Shown: in pieces, positions 52,958-64,000 of the stretch
Numbering within the stretch: the stretch's first letter is position 1
Layout of the letters: every line of letters begins with the position of its first letter
From: Bradysia coprophila
Lineage: Eukaryota > Arthropoda > Insecta > Diptera > Sciaridae
Assembly (NCBI RefSeq): GCF_014529535.1
Contig: NW_023503372.1
Span: forward strand, 5,002,988 to 5,066,987
Reading direction: 5' to 3'
DNA: 64,000 nt
The notes under the pieces: generated by a model
Told to the model about the DNA's origin: nothing
Seen by the model: the letters and a program-made list of their open reading frames with translations, nothing else
Databases searched by the model: none
Made by a program: the position numbers and the translations under genes

Positions 52958-54551
52958 GAGTCATATCGCCAAGACTTCAGGTGATTGGGGAACAAGCGGT
53001 CTCCGATTTAAATGAGAGATAGCTCGTTGGATTCGTCTTTCAATTCTAGGAAACACGTATCTTTCACTTTCTCTAAAAAAAAATTGTTTTCTGTAAAAAG
53101 TGTTCAAAAGTGATCACATGTCAGAGGGTAACGAATACAGTTTTTCGACAATAACTCAAGAAAAAATTATTTTAAATTGTTGTAATGTTTTACGAATGTC
53201 GGCCTTGGAAAGACCTACAGATAAAGTATACGCACTGCTTGGTGCGTGTTTATCCACGAGAGTTATGACTAAAAATATAGTGAATGTTCCGAGAGTACTC
53301 CTTCTCTGCAGCTTCGTTGTTCCGCGGAACTGAGTATGGGGTGTTGTAGCTGGCCTCACCCACTATCGTTCCACAAATTAATGAACCCAGTACTTTTGTA
53401 CTGCAAGCCCACAGAAGTGTTGGAAAAAAAGTTGGTGCCAAAATGCAGATTTTTTTCTTCTTTCTGGGGACTCTACAACTGGAACAGCATCTGGAACGGT
53501 ACTACGGCAGTCATTTTTCATCGTCTACTATTCTCTTACGTTATCAATACAAAATAGCGTCGCTATGTCACGAATATATCAGATCCAGTGTTAGTAATAT
53601 CAAAGAAAAATTATCAAATTTTTCTCACAGGATTTTAGTCAAATAAAGTGTTAGCGTATAGCAAATGACCTCAGGACTCCGGAACAGTAATTAGTTTTTC
53701 AATTGGACCAATATTTGCTACGTGACAGGAGTTTGGAAAACCGTTCGCTCCCACTTGATCATATCGTTTTTCCAAACTCCTGTCACGTAGCAAATATTGG
53801 TCCAATTGAAAAACTAATTACTGTTCCGGAGTCCTGAGGTCATTTGCTATACGCTAACACTTTATTTGACTAAAATCCTGCGAGAAAAATTTAATAATTT
53901 TTCTCTTGATATTACTTACACTGGATCTGATATATTCGTGACATAGCGACGCGTTTTTGTATTGATAACGTAAGAGAATAGTAGACGATGAAAAACGACA
54001 GCCGTAGTACCGTTCCAGATGCTGTTCCAGCTGTAGAGTCCCCAGAAAGACGAAAAAAATCTGCATTTTGGCACCAACTTTTTTTCCAACACTTCTGTGG
54101 GCTTGCAGTACAAAAGTACTGGGTTCATTTATTTGTGGAACGATAGTGGGTGAGGCCAGCTACAACACCCCATACTCAGTTCCGCGGAACAACGAAGCTG
54201 CAGAGAAGGAGTACTCTCGGAACATTCACTATATTTTTAGTCATAACTCTCGTGGATAAACACGCACCAAGCAGTGCGTATACTTTATCTGTAGGTCTTT
54301 CCAAGGCCGACATTCGTACAACATTACAACAATTTAAAATAATTTTTTCTTGAGTTATTGTCGAAAAACTGTTTTCGGTACCCTCTGACATGTGATCACT
54401 TTTGAACACTTTTCACAGAAAACAATTTTTTTTTAGAGAAAGTGAAAGATACGTGTTTCCTAGAATTGAAAGACGAATCCAACGAGCTATCTCTCATTTA
54501 AATCGGAGACCGCTTGTTCCCCAATCACCTGAATTCTTGGCGATATGACTC
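52958..54551. mobile_element. TTAA-flanked giant hairpin element 2, arms about 785 bp
   Basis: Arms 52958-53740 and 53767-54551 are near-perfect inverted copies around a 26-base loop. Ends are GAGTCATATCGCC and its complement, flanked by TTAA at 52954-52957 and 54552-54555; the left TTAA is shared with element 1. Mirror-image open frames of up to 77 codons in each arm (for example one containing SSAYTLSVGLSKADIR) resemble no protein I know. If transcribed, it would fold into long double-stranded RNA. Confidence 0.8.
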
Positions 54552-55032
54552 TTAATGGAAAACGTCGGAAAACGTATTTAATTTTCGTCAGATCGAAACA
54601 GTCGTCAGAAGTCCTACCATTTTTAGTGATTATTTAGTGAATATTCGGTGATTATTGGGAGTGTTCCCCACTTAAAAGGATATTTTTCTTTTAAAAGTCT
54701 AAATACATAATGTGTCCAGATGTACTGGTTCCCACTTGTTAGGAGGAGCGTTTTATTAGCATTCGAAAGGGCATACTCACCTCAAAATTATATAAAGCAC
54801 AGAACGCACTACACTCCGCTTAACTCCTCGTTTACGCTATAACAGTTTTCATTTTTATTTTGAAAACTGGGTGTGGTAAGATTCGTGCTTAACTCTGCGC
54901 CAACTCGTCAAGTTCGTCAAGCAGATGTCAACCTATGGAATTGGTGGCTCCACGACGAAGTGATTCAGAGAAATATTTTTTGGACATCTTTCGATCTTAT
55001 CTAATTTGTACCTTAAATCTAAACCTAAATCC

Positions 55033-56160
55033 TTAGCAACAAGCCGACAGCGCATCAAAATCGAAAATAGTGTGATTCGTCCCTATCCGTTGCATACCAC
55101 CAACACAATTTCTTTGTGAATAAATTTTACAAATATCAGCCGTGGTATGTCCACTAATATAGGGACGGTCATCGGATGAAACTAAGTTGCTACAAGCAAA
55201 CGTACTACTCCCAATGTAGCAAGAGTCTGTCCCATTTGTTTTACACACAAATATGGCTCCAGCGTACAGTGCTGCAACTGCAAGAGGAATAAGAAACGAT
55301 TTTCAATGAATTCTTCCTTTGAATTGTCTTTTTACTCTCATTTAGCTTACTATGGACATATAAGAAGTAGCCAGCTACAGCCGCTGAACTTAAAAGGGAT
55401 AAGAGGGCAATTGCAATCAACATGGCTCGAAATCTACATGTTGATCGATCGATGTTCGTTTTGAAACAGCAACAAAGCTGATTTTCCGTTACTTTATCTG
55501 TAAGAAATGTGTGGGTTTGATCTAGCAATATAAGTATTGGGCCGTTCATAAAATACGTCTCCTTTAACTGTGAAAGGTGGGGGAGGACAAATAGTTAAAA
55601 AATTTCAAAATTTCATCAAAAAACCACGAAGTTGTTCCAAAAATTCCAACTACTCCAAAAAGCTGCTTCCCCCTTTCTATGAGTCACAGACTGTGACGTC
55701 TTTTACGAATAGCCCCCAAATAAAAACAATCACTAGTGCATATACTGTCTGGTGAAGCGACATGTTGTTGGTTATGGTTTAGTATTCGACTATCGCTGCT
55801 CACTACTAACTGTTGAACTTGTTGAATGACCACTGGCTCGTTAAAAATTGCCTTGGTACCAAGTAATATATCACTGGAATTCTCAATATGTATATTGCTG
55901 TACGTGACATGTCGCTGATCTCCTATACTTTCTAGAATTCTCGATCCGTTATTGCACAGCTCAAACGAATTATTTGCCGTCTCGCTAATAGTCGAATCGG
56001 TACAAATAGATGTATCATCATCATTGAAATCATTTAGATGAACAACCGTTGCGACGTCACTTGTATTTTGATTTAGCACGTATATAGAAGCATCGTTTAC
56101 AGTTTGAATCACACCTTCGGATGCAATATGAATGGTTCCAGGGTTTTGGGAAAGAGACAT
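55033..56160 (-). CDS. Single-pass membrane protein with cRHIM-like cytoplasmic motif, 268 aa, three exons
   Basis: Minus-strand exons are 56160-55746, 55497-55351 and 55277-55033 (GT..AG, phase 1 at both junctions), with stop TAA at 55033-55035. The start is the first ATG of the open frame (MSLSQNPG); an upstream exon is possible. Residues 1-160 are polar, without a signal peptide. Residues 85-115 (SNIHIENSSDILLGTKAIF then NEPVVIQQV) resemble the cryptic RHIM region in the cytoplasmic tails of insect PGRP-LC/LA-type receptors. A Cys-rich juxtamembrane CCCF (147-150) precedes a hydrophobic segment at about 163-198. The C-terminal 70 residues hold eight cysteines ending ACC and N-glycosylation sites NGT and NHT, so it is probably a type II protein. 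There is no peptidoglycan-recognition domain in the predicted product. The family call is inference; the transmembrane topology is better supported. Intron 1 contains a small TIR element. Confidence 0.65.
55539..55717. mobile_element. Short TIR element in intron 1 of the membrane-protein gene
   Basis: Left GGGCCGTTCATAAAATACGT, right GACGTCTTTTACGAATAGCC CCC, inverted. Same terminal pattern as 45242-45362. The interior is non-coding and A/C-rich. Confidence 0.55.
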
Positions 56161-56208
56161 TGGTACTACGCTTTTCCGTTTATCTACACAACTCAAAATG
56201 CTATTCAC

Positions 56209-57457
56209 ACAGAATGTTTTCGCTCAAACCGAAGTTTACTACTGAGACAGGAAATTTGTTTTGCCAATTTGATAAGACGAGAAATACTATGAAGAAACTT
56301 TGGCTGTGGAATTATGTACCTATCCATATATCCATGTCTGTATACGTTAGTGTTTGCTTTCGAGTGCCTCTGATTCATTTTGGTGTAATGCGCATTGTAA
56401 GTGTAATTCGTATACTATTTTCAGTGCTCTATTTTGATGTTTTAATATTTTTTACTGTCCGTATCACACAGTAATATTAACAAAGTGAAAGGTGGTGTAT
56501 TACCGTCAGAGTTTATCGGCACTGATAAACGTAATTCTCAGAAAAGAACTTAACTCGATAAATTGATTGTAGTCTGAAATCTGGTTCTTTGCCAATTTGT
56601 CGACGAGTTACATTTGTCAACATATCAAAAAAATCTAACAGGCCTAAAGAAACCGTTGAGCTGAGCTTGGTTCTTGGTATAACCATTTTTAATTAAGATT
56701 CGTACTGTGTATATGCAGGGACGGACTGGCTACAAAAAGACGTATCGGTATCGAACGCGTAGAACAAAGACGGAACAAAATCTTTTACTTCAATTGTGTA
56801 AACATATCACCAGCTTCTTGCTTACTCGTCGTTGTTGTTAACAGATGATATTTGTGATTTTACATACATCAAAGCTCACGGTGAGCTTTAAAAAAGTTTA
56901 ACTAAAAAGTTCTTGCATATTCACTTCGACTGTGCAGAAGTGTTTGTGGGGTCGAGACAAAGCTTTTTCGTTCCGACACAAGGCAATGTTAACGGTAAAT
57001 TTTAAAAATAATTGACAAAAAGAGATCACAAATTGAAATTTTGTCAGTCTAGAGATGAGGGTGTTGCCTCCAGGCCCGGACTGGCCTTTTGAGACGACTT
57101 GGAAAATCACAAGTGCGCCTGTAGTAATTTTATTGAATTTGCTTTATTATCGAATGATATGTTGTGAATCCTTAGGGTTGCCTTTTGGACGAGCTTCAAA
57201 AATTAATTTCGGGTTGGACCGAGTTGCGTGGGTTTAACAATTAAAACCCGAAACCACCCGACATATTCGAAGCAACTTTTGAAATTATTATTTCATACAT
57301 GCTCAGCTCATGAGGTCACTTGTTTAATTTGTAAAAACCTCAACCCACTCTAGTTCAATTCAGTAAAAAAAAGATAATTCTCGAAATAGGCTTTTAATTA
57401 CTCCTACTCCCCTTCTCCCTTGTTTACAAAAATTCAAATTGTCAGTTTCCCGGTTTG
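56209..57457. other. Interval between the membrane-protein gene and aminopeptidase N
   Basis: No gene seen. A minus-strand fragment of the dispersed family lies at about 56778-56850 (CATCTGTTAACAACAACGAC and GAAGTAAAAGATTTTG). The aminopeptidase 3' end is at 57458. Confidence 0.45.
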
Positions 57458-60400
57458 TTACAAAAGATTAACCGCAGTCAAAATCGTTATTAGCAAAACA
57501 GATAAAGTAATGATTGCTGACGATGATGGTGCATCAGTTGGCGGTTCAGTTGGTGCAGATGTTGGCGGATCTGTAGGTGCATCCGTAGGTGGAACGGTAA
57601 TTTGTTCTCCTCTGGATCTGTGATATTCGGCAATCCATGTGTCGATATTCGAGCGATATGCCATCGTCCATGCCATATTTTCCGCAATAATTTCGTTTGC
57701 CCGTGCTATTGTGCTGCTTTCGATAGCCGTTACACTTTCGGCCAAAGTAAGTACGCTGCTGAACTGTTTATAGATAAGTGGATAAAGTTTAGCGATTAGA
57801 GTTCGAAACCCGAAAAGTTAACTTCGCATACCTGACTCTCCATTTCGGTCGTTGTAATATACGAAGCAATAGCGGTTAAGGCACTATTAATATTTGAGCG
57901 TCCATAGCTGCTAACTGCACCAGCTAGATCGTTTCGTAAATATTCAATTGCAACGGACAAACCCACTTGTCCATTGTCCAATACAGATGAGAAGACACGA
58001 TATCTTTCCGCTTGCGAATTAAAAACGTTCTCTTCGCTGCTGGCCGATGATGTGTAGATGTAGTCTAAAAGATGATTACGGTTCCACGAGCAGCCCAGAG
58101 CTGAAATATATCGATTGCGTTCTGTTGAATCGGTCTCCAAACCAAGCAGTTCGAAGACGGATACGTAAGTATAGTCTGTAGCTTGACGAAGGGCACCGCA
58201 AAGAACCGCTTGTCTGACATTAACATGAATGGATGCGATATTTTGTTGAGAAATAGCGTTTCGGGTAGCGGTCAAACACTCTTCTAAACCCATGTTACAG
58301 GCCCAATTTATTGCCCAAATTCGGGCCTGTTTCTGGAAATGTGGTTCGGCGTCTCCTTTATCGGTGACTCCAACATGGTCATACAAATTCTTAATCAGAA
58401 TGCGCGTAAAGTTCTGGAATTGTGGATATTCACTTGTCGTCGATAGCATGCGATTAACGAATGTTAAATGCGTCAAAGCCGATCCCCACGGCACATATTC
58501 TGTTTCGTACTCTAAATGAGCTACAACATCGAAAGCAGTTCGGTAATTAAGTCTGCCGGTTCTTGCAAAATCGAAAGAATCATCGATCAGCTGAGCGCGA
58601 CTGGTCAAATGGATTTTCGAGAAGTCGCTATTCAGTTGGCTGACGATCAAATTGTAGTTTGTTGCGTCGTACATAACTCGATAGTAGCCGGTTTCCTGTT
58701 TGTTGAACACTATCCAGTCATTGGAAGACCAAGTCTTAGCAGACGTTTGGGCGATTATACTTGTTCGGGTAGGGGACATCCATCCCTCTGCCCTTGTGTT
58801 CTCAAAATCGGGATTGTTAGCTGTTGCAAAGTTGTACGGAATCCACCACAATGCCGAATCTTCCGTGGATGGGGGAACAGTGAAGTACCTTTCTTGGCGA
58901 ATATTTATTTCACCTGTGACGTAATTGCGTTGTACGGTGAATAGAGGAAAACCTCTTTGCCGGGTCCACGTTGACATTATCGCCTCTATTGTTTGAGTAG
59001 TTTCGATGGTTTGATCCTCTGAAATAGGCAAAAAAATTAGTGAATTTTTGTCCTTAACAAATTATTGATCTTATCACCCTTGGCAGCTTGATTTAGTGCC
59101 GCAAATAGATCTTCTTCGGCAGCATCAGAGAACTCTCTGAAAAAATTCAATTTTTATTCCATCAAAATCGAAAACGGTCCCTTCTTCCAATTACTTATTT
59201 GTCAGATAGTAGACCAATCCCTTCTTGAAAGTACTTTCAGTTATGGCATGCAATATCATCCGTAGAACGCTACCAGCTGCAAATTATAAAATATTAGGCG
59301 GTTGCGCGCAGAGTTTTACGATAGTTTTCATTACATTTATCGTAAGCAACACCATCGAAGAGATTCTCTATATCCGATGCAGCATCAACGTAGTGCGTCA
59401 TTGGACGAGTCTGCTCTCGCGCATCACTTTGTAATACATATTGCAAAGTTTGGTAAACGAAAACATCGAGAATTTTCCATTCCGGTAAAACCTTTACATA
59501 AATTAAAAATTAAATCAGAACGCAGGTTCTTGAGAAAATGGATGAACGACAATACCCTCTTGAGAGGGTATTGATGAACGAACATGTTCTCTTTGCATCC
59601 TGTTCCATACCTATTCTTCAGAAGTTTGTTTTTATTAGGGCTACTAAATGGGTCTTGGTCCCAGAATGACAACTTTCAAAAATGTATTTTCCTAAATCAG
59701 TTGCTGTCCCTTCCTTCCTTCTATTCTAATCAGTTATAGATATTGCTTAGATGTACAAGTTTCGTACCACATACAGTGGACATCAGTGGAATTTAGACAT
59801 GAGTTTGGTCCAGCTGTTTTTCTGCTGGCTCACTTATACAAAAAATATTCCTTAAATTTCACTGACGTCGACAGTAGCACATAAAACCGTAATTTTTGTA
59901 CACTCTCTTCTACTTTTCACGTGCATCCTCATCATTTTGAAATAGAGAAAAGAAACACCTGGAAAACAGTTTGTATAACGTTTGACCACTGTTTCGATTT
60001 GACGAAAATTAAATACTCCTTCAGACGTTTTCCATTAATATTCGGTTCAAAAGCACCATTTCTCATCAGGTCACAGCGACAGTAGTATACAATGCTCTAA
60101 AAACACTATAGCAATTTGTACACGAACAAGTCTAGCGAATCATAATTGAAATGGAATTTCAATTCATTACTACCCTCGCCGACTCGGGGCGGCGAGCCTT
60201 AAGCGAATTATTGCCAAACATCGTAAGAGAAGATTAACTTAAATTGCATAAGCCACGCAAGTGTGCTATATGAAAACAGTTTGGGTCAGTGAATGGACAA
60301 TAGCAATGCTATCTCTAGCATTGAACCTAACTGGAAGCTGGAAGCTTCCTTAGGGCTGCAAATCCGTTGTATGAAAAAAATCTTTGATTATGCTGGTCCT

Positions 60401-63108
60401 TTATTTGACTTACGTTACAGTAAGCTTCCGTGCTAGAGAGCGGTGTCCAACTACTCATATATGAGGAGAGATATGCATAAACCGAATTTTATTTATTTTG
60501 GGAAATGTCTTTTCGAAGACTACCCATGAAATGCATGAAGACGAGGGACTAATGAACATTATATGTTGAATAAATCCTTACCCAGTTTGTAGCGTAGTAC
60601 TCAAACAATGTCGCAAAACCCTCGTTCAACCTACGAAATGCAGCAGAATTGATTGGCTGTGCTAATGAATTTTATGAAAATGATGAAATATCTTACCATA
60701 AATAAGTCCACCATCTCGGTGTTACAAGATTACCTAAAACAGACGAACACAAAATAAAAAAGGAAACTTCAAACAAAAGCGTTTTCTAATTTACCGAACC
60801 ATTGATGAGCGAATTCGTGCGCAACTATGGTAACTCTGTAAGAATAGAAACCACATTCAATCAAACATTTGTGAAAGATCAATGGTGAGTTCTTACATGT
60901 TCGTTTTTGTGGTGAACGTTGAGTTTTCGAAGAGCAACAAATACGGTTCTCTGTAGGTGACGAGACCCCAATTTTCCATAGCACCTAATAATGCATGCGT
61001 AAAGAATTATTTAAAATATTGACAGACGGCAAGCATATCATTCATTAATCAAATCTACTACTTCATCGGTTAAACCTTTTTCGGATAATAGTCATTTACA
61101 TTTACATAACAAGTGATAAAATGATGTAAGGTTCAGTTTTCGTGTGAATTTTGTTGAGGCGAGGATAAGCCGAAATTCGATGAAAAGAACGATTGTCGAC
61201 TTCAGTTTTCAGGCTAATTTAATTCTAGAGCTTCCCTTCAATCAGAATAGTCCTTACGATTAGGTAGAATATTGGGACCATACATGTCAAGGACATAAAA
61301 ACTGTTAACTCATTTCGTTTTCGTTTTAAATGTGCTCTGTTATTCTTAGACGGCGATTGCAAGAGCTAATCACTTTTGAAATTAACTAGGATTCGGACTT
61401 CAAAATGGCGATTGGGCTCTTATCAATGAACCTTTCTGAAACGGCAAGATCTTTACATAGTGAAACGTATTTTTAAACGAAAGATTTCGTAGCAATGCGC
61501 GATACTTTGAACAAAAGAAGTACTAGATTTGACCGTTATGCTAGTGATACGCTTGTCTTTTATAAAACCTTCAATTTGTTGACTAATACGTCGACCTAAA
61601 CAAAGTATTACCTGCAGCAAAATCAGGCACTGCAACCTGATCCATTTTCGGCAGTGCATGGGAGAACGGTATTGTTAGATAGTCATCGAAAGCTTTCAAA
61701 ATTTTCTCTCCCATTTCAACACTGTATGCAGCTCCTTGAATAGCATTCGGTCGTGCATACGTTGCATGAGGGAAGTCAGCGTTGATTCCATTGTTTTCTT
61801 GCACAAAATCTGACACAACGAATGCTATGAGGTATGTCGGCGTCGGTGGTGTTGTTTGGAAATGTGTGACCACAATTCCATTGCCGCTGTAATGGGAAAT
61901 AATGGCAACATCTACATCTCTCCACTTAAACATTTTTGGTAAAGGAAACGAAGGTAAAGTTAGAAACGGAGCCAAGGCAATTAAAATTGTTTTCGGAATT
62001 GTACAATAAAGGAATCGATCGACCATATAAATGGAATAAAAAATTTAGGTGCAAAAGTTTATACTGCACCATAACCCATCGTAAAGATAACGAGGAAAAG
62101 AGCTTTGCCGCTTTATGATTCTGTGGTGTGTGCTGATAACATTCAATAAATATATCAAACCGAATTGATGTTTAATTCGCCTGTCGATGATGTGTACCGC
62201 GTACTGTTAATTTTGAGAAAGTCAGAGCCATGCTAATTTCATGATCGTTTTAGGTCAGGTAGATACGCGTAACAAAGCCAATATTTCTTGACCATTTCGC
62301 GGTCACATGTTTTTTTTGTTGCTAAACGACTTACCTATCCACCACCTCTCGAACAGGCATGTTTGAAATAGCGTTGTAACCTGCTCCGTGACGTATCGAA
62401 ATTGTAAAATTAGCTCTTAACGCTGGCTCATCATAGCAAGGGAAACCGTGACGAGCGTCAGTCGACTAAAACACATGTAAAATTATCAGTATCACTGCTT
62501 ACGCGGGTTCACCGACTTCCAGGGATTATTATTTGTATTATTTGGAAGTAGATATCCCATCGACTGCTTGTATCTGAAATATTTATTTTTACCTCAAATT
62601 GAGTGGTGGCGAGCCATCTTCTAGTACCGTCATTAGCAACGTAAGATGATCGATAGAATCCAGCTTCGTCCTGTCTTAAAACGCCCGTATAAGTTATCGA
62701 CAACCTGTATCGATCATTTACCGCCAGAGTTGCGGATTCCACGTGTATGGACAGAAATTCCGTCACCGGATCGTAGTTGAAGGACGATATAGGTATTACT
62801 GTTCCAGTTTGAGGCAATGGTTCCAACGTAATGAAAGATATGGTGAGTTGTCGTTGGTGCAGGGTAATAACAGGAGTCGGTTGTAATACCACAATGTCAA
62901 TATCCACTACTCCGACAAAATTGAAAATGTTATTGTGAACATTTGTGGTCAGGTCAACGAAGTAAGCCTCTGGCCTTGTGCTATTGGGAAGCCTGTATTC
63001 GTAACCGTCAAGTCTAGGTTGTATGTCTCGCGGCGAGGGTAAAGGAATGCTGGAACTTGAAATTGTTCCAACAAATCCGATTAGAAAGTACAACGTTAGT
63101 CGCAACAT
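57458..63108 (-). CDS. APN: Aminopeptidase N (M1 family, GPI-anchored type), 975 aa, 12 exons
   Basis: Minus-strand exons: 63108-62593, 62465-62335, 61886-61612, 60984-60897, 60835-60795, 60733-60697, 60630-60582, 59491-59335, 59276-59195, 59136-59078, 59018-57832, 57763-57458. All junctions are GT..AG with consistent phases. The first ATG is at 63108 and gives a signal peptide ([20 protein letters not shown]). M1 landmarks: [13 protein letters not shown] (about 174-186), exopeptidase motif GAMENWG (308-314), zinc site HEFAH (343-347) with the second glutamate in WLNEGFA (E366, HEXXH-X18-E spacing). The ERAP1-like C-terminal domain fills exon 11. The C-terminus has a [19 protein letters not shown] stalk and a hydrophobic tail, typical of GPI-anchored midgut aminopeptidases that trim peptides at the brush border. 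All catalytic motifs are intact, so it is probably active. The length is normal. It could also be expressed in Malpighian tubules or other epithelia. Confidence 0.95.
59550..59573. repeat. Short perfect hairpin in aminopeptidase intron 7
   Basis: CAATACCCTCT, loop TG, AGAGGGTATTG: an 11-bp perfect stem within the intron upstream of exon 8. Function unknown; could be a chance palindrome. Confidence 0.6.
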
Positions 63109-64000
63109 CTTCACAAGATGCCAGTTGCCGTGTAACTAATTCGGTTAATATTGAACAATTTTGGTCTTAAGTGTATCGTAAGTGTCCCACCATTTATTAA
63201 AAATCATTATCTGAGCTGGTGATAAACCACATCTACAGAGCGATTTTTCAATGGTCTCGATATCTAATTGGAAATTGTTTCGTAAAAAAATTGTACACAT
63301 AAATCGCGACACCATAAGTATTATACAACTTTCCTAGACTGTTTGCCATTTACTGCAGAGAAGAGTGTACGGCGAGGCGATTATCCAGATAAGAAATGTG
63401 TACAAATACTACACAAGAAATCATCAACAGTTTATATTGGTTGATAAACTCAATACAATCTGAAGATAGGACAATTTTCTGAGTACCTAACTCCAAGTAC
63501 GAAAAGAAATCAAAAATTAAAACCGATTTTTGGTGTTACGAGTAAATTTTCTGAGACAGAAATTCAAGCAACAAAACCATTTAGAAAACCATTAACATTG
63601 TACGCTTTTAGGATGTAACTACAGAATCTGTCAACTAATCTAACCACAAATTTAATCAAACAAATTGGAACAAAATCTACTACTTCATTAGTTGTAGTTT
63701 CTTCGTACATTTTGCGATAGAAGAGCGCTAAAACCTACTGATTGTGACCAGCATTGATCTGACAAAAACAGTTTTTAGACCCGTACGAAGTACTGGAGTC
63801 TCTTACGTTTACGCCTACGTTTGTAACACTTCGAATTCAACTGTCTGAGTAAGGGGAAACCTACTGAAGTTGCCCAAAGATTCCAAATCGTGTGCTCATT
63901 TCGAGCGTGTTTTGACGCTACGCTCGGTTTATTCGACTTAACTTTTTTGGAATAGCCAGCAGTCAGCTAACTCATGGCAATGCCAACTGTAACATTTAAA
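63109..64000. other. 5' flank of aminopeptidase N, with GATA motifs
   Basis: Upstream region of the aminopeptidase gene. Within about 270 bases (63205-63470) there are several WGATAR-type motifs on either strand (ATTATC at 63208, GTGATAA at 63221, GATTATCCAGATAAG at 63379-63393, TTGATAAAC at 63442, AGATAGG at 63466). GATA factors drive midgut genes in insects (established), but the function here is inference. A fragment of the dispersed family is at about 63670-63720. No gene seen. Confidence 0.35.

Larger units (their letters stand above)
47637..55032. other. 7.4-kb gene-free interval rich in inverted-repeat elements
   Basis: Between Cep131 and the membrane-protein gene I recognise no coding exon. 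Open frames at 53.1-53.6 and 53.8-54.4 kb are mirror images inside one large inverted repeat. Besides the elements listed separately, 50.7-52.5 kb and 54.6-55.0 kb hold nothing I can identify. Confidence 0.5.

Noticed and set aside
53100-54409. Protein-coding genes of 67-77 codons in the large inverted repeat
   Set aside because: The same frames appear mirrored in both arms, are short and overlapping, and match no family; they are by-products of the palindrome.
58516-58944. 142-codon plus-strand frame opposite aminopeptidase N
   Set aside because: Antisense shadow of aminopeptidase exon 11, with no independent features.
62509-63114. Aminopeptidase start two codons upstream (63114)
   Set aside because: That codon is GTG, not ATG; the first ATG is at 63108 and gives a normal signal peptide.

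Overview
This is a eukaryotic, AT-rich window with spliced genes, short introns (about 60-90 bp inside compact genes, up to about 4 kb elsewhere) and heavy mobile-element debris. The gene content (a GPI-anchored digestive-type aminopeptidase N, CEP131/dilatory, an SFT2-domain protein) and intron structure point to an insect, probably a fly of the midge/gnat type. The species cannot be named from the sequence, and the insect assignment is inference.

Layout. 0.5-10.7 kb: two minus-strand late-embryogenesis-abundant (LEA)-like genes, one small (211 aa, 4 exons) and one giant (about 1,046 aa, 4 exons, 33-residue repeats), flank an intronless plus-strand EF-hand gene and its decayed tandem duplicate. 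10.7-23.7 kb: no gene recognised; dispersed repeats and small hairpin elements. 23.7-27.2 kb: a minus-strand SFT2-domain gene with a dead non-LTR retrotransposon in intron 1. 27.2-32.3 kb: intergenic, with a non-autonomous hAT-type element that has a perfect 8-bp target duplication. 32.3-47.6 kb: plus-strand CEP131 orthologue, 13 exons, whose largest intron is packed with palindromic and satellite-like tandem repeats. 47.6-55.0 kb: gene-free, with three large inverted-repeat elements: a foldback element built from 24-bp perfect palindromes and two adjoining TTAA-flanked hairpin elements, one with arms of about 785 bp. 55.0-56.2 kb: minus-strand single-pass membrane protein with a cRHIM-like cytoplasmic motif. 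57.5-63.1 kb: minus-strand aminopeptidase N, 12 exons, complete.

How the genes relate. The LEA pair is the only cluster with a clear shared theme (desiccation or membrane/protein protection). Both members begin with similar short basic exons and share phase-1 first introns, so they look like paralogues. The other genes are independent single-copy insect genes (centriolar satellite/cilium, vesicle traffic, brush-border digestion, possible immune adaptor). The most unusual content is the giant LEA-like gene and the family of palindrome-based foldback repeats.
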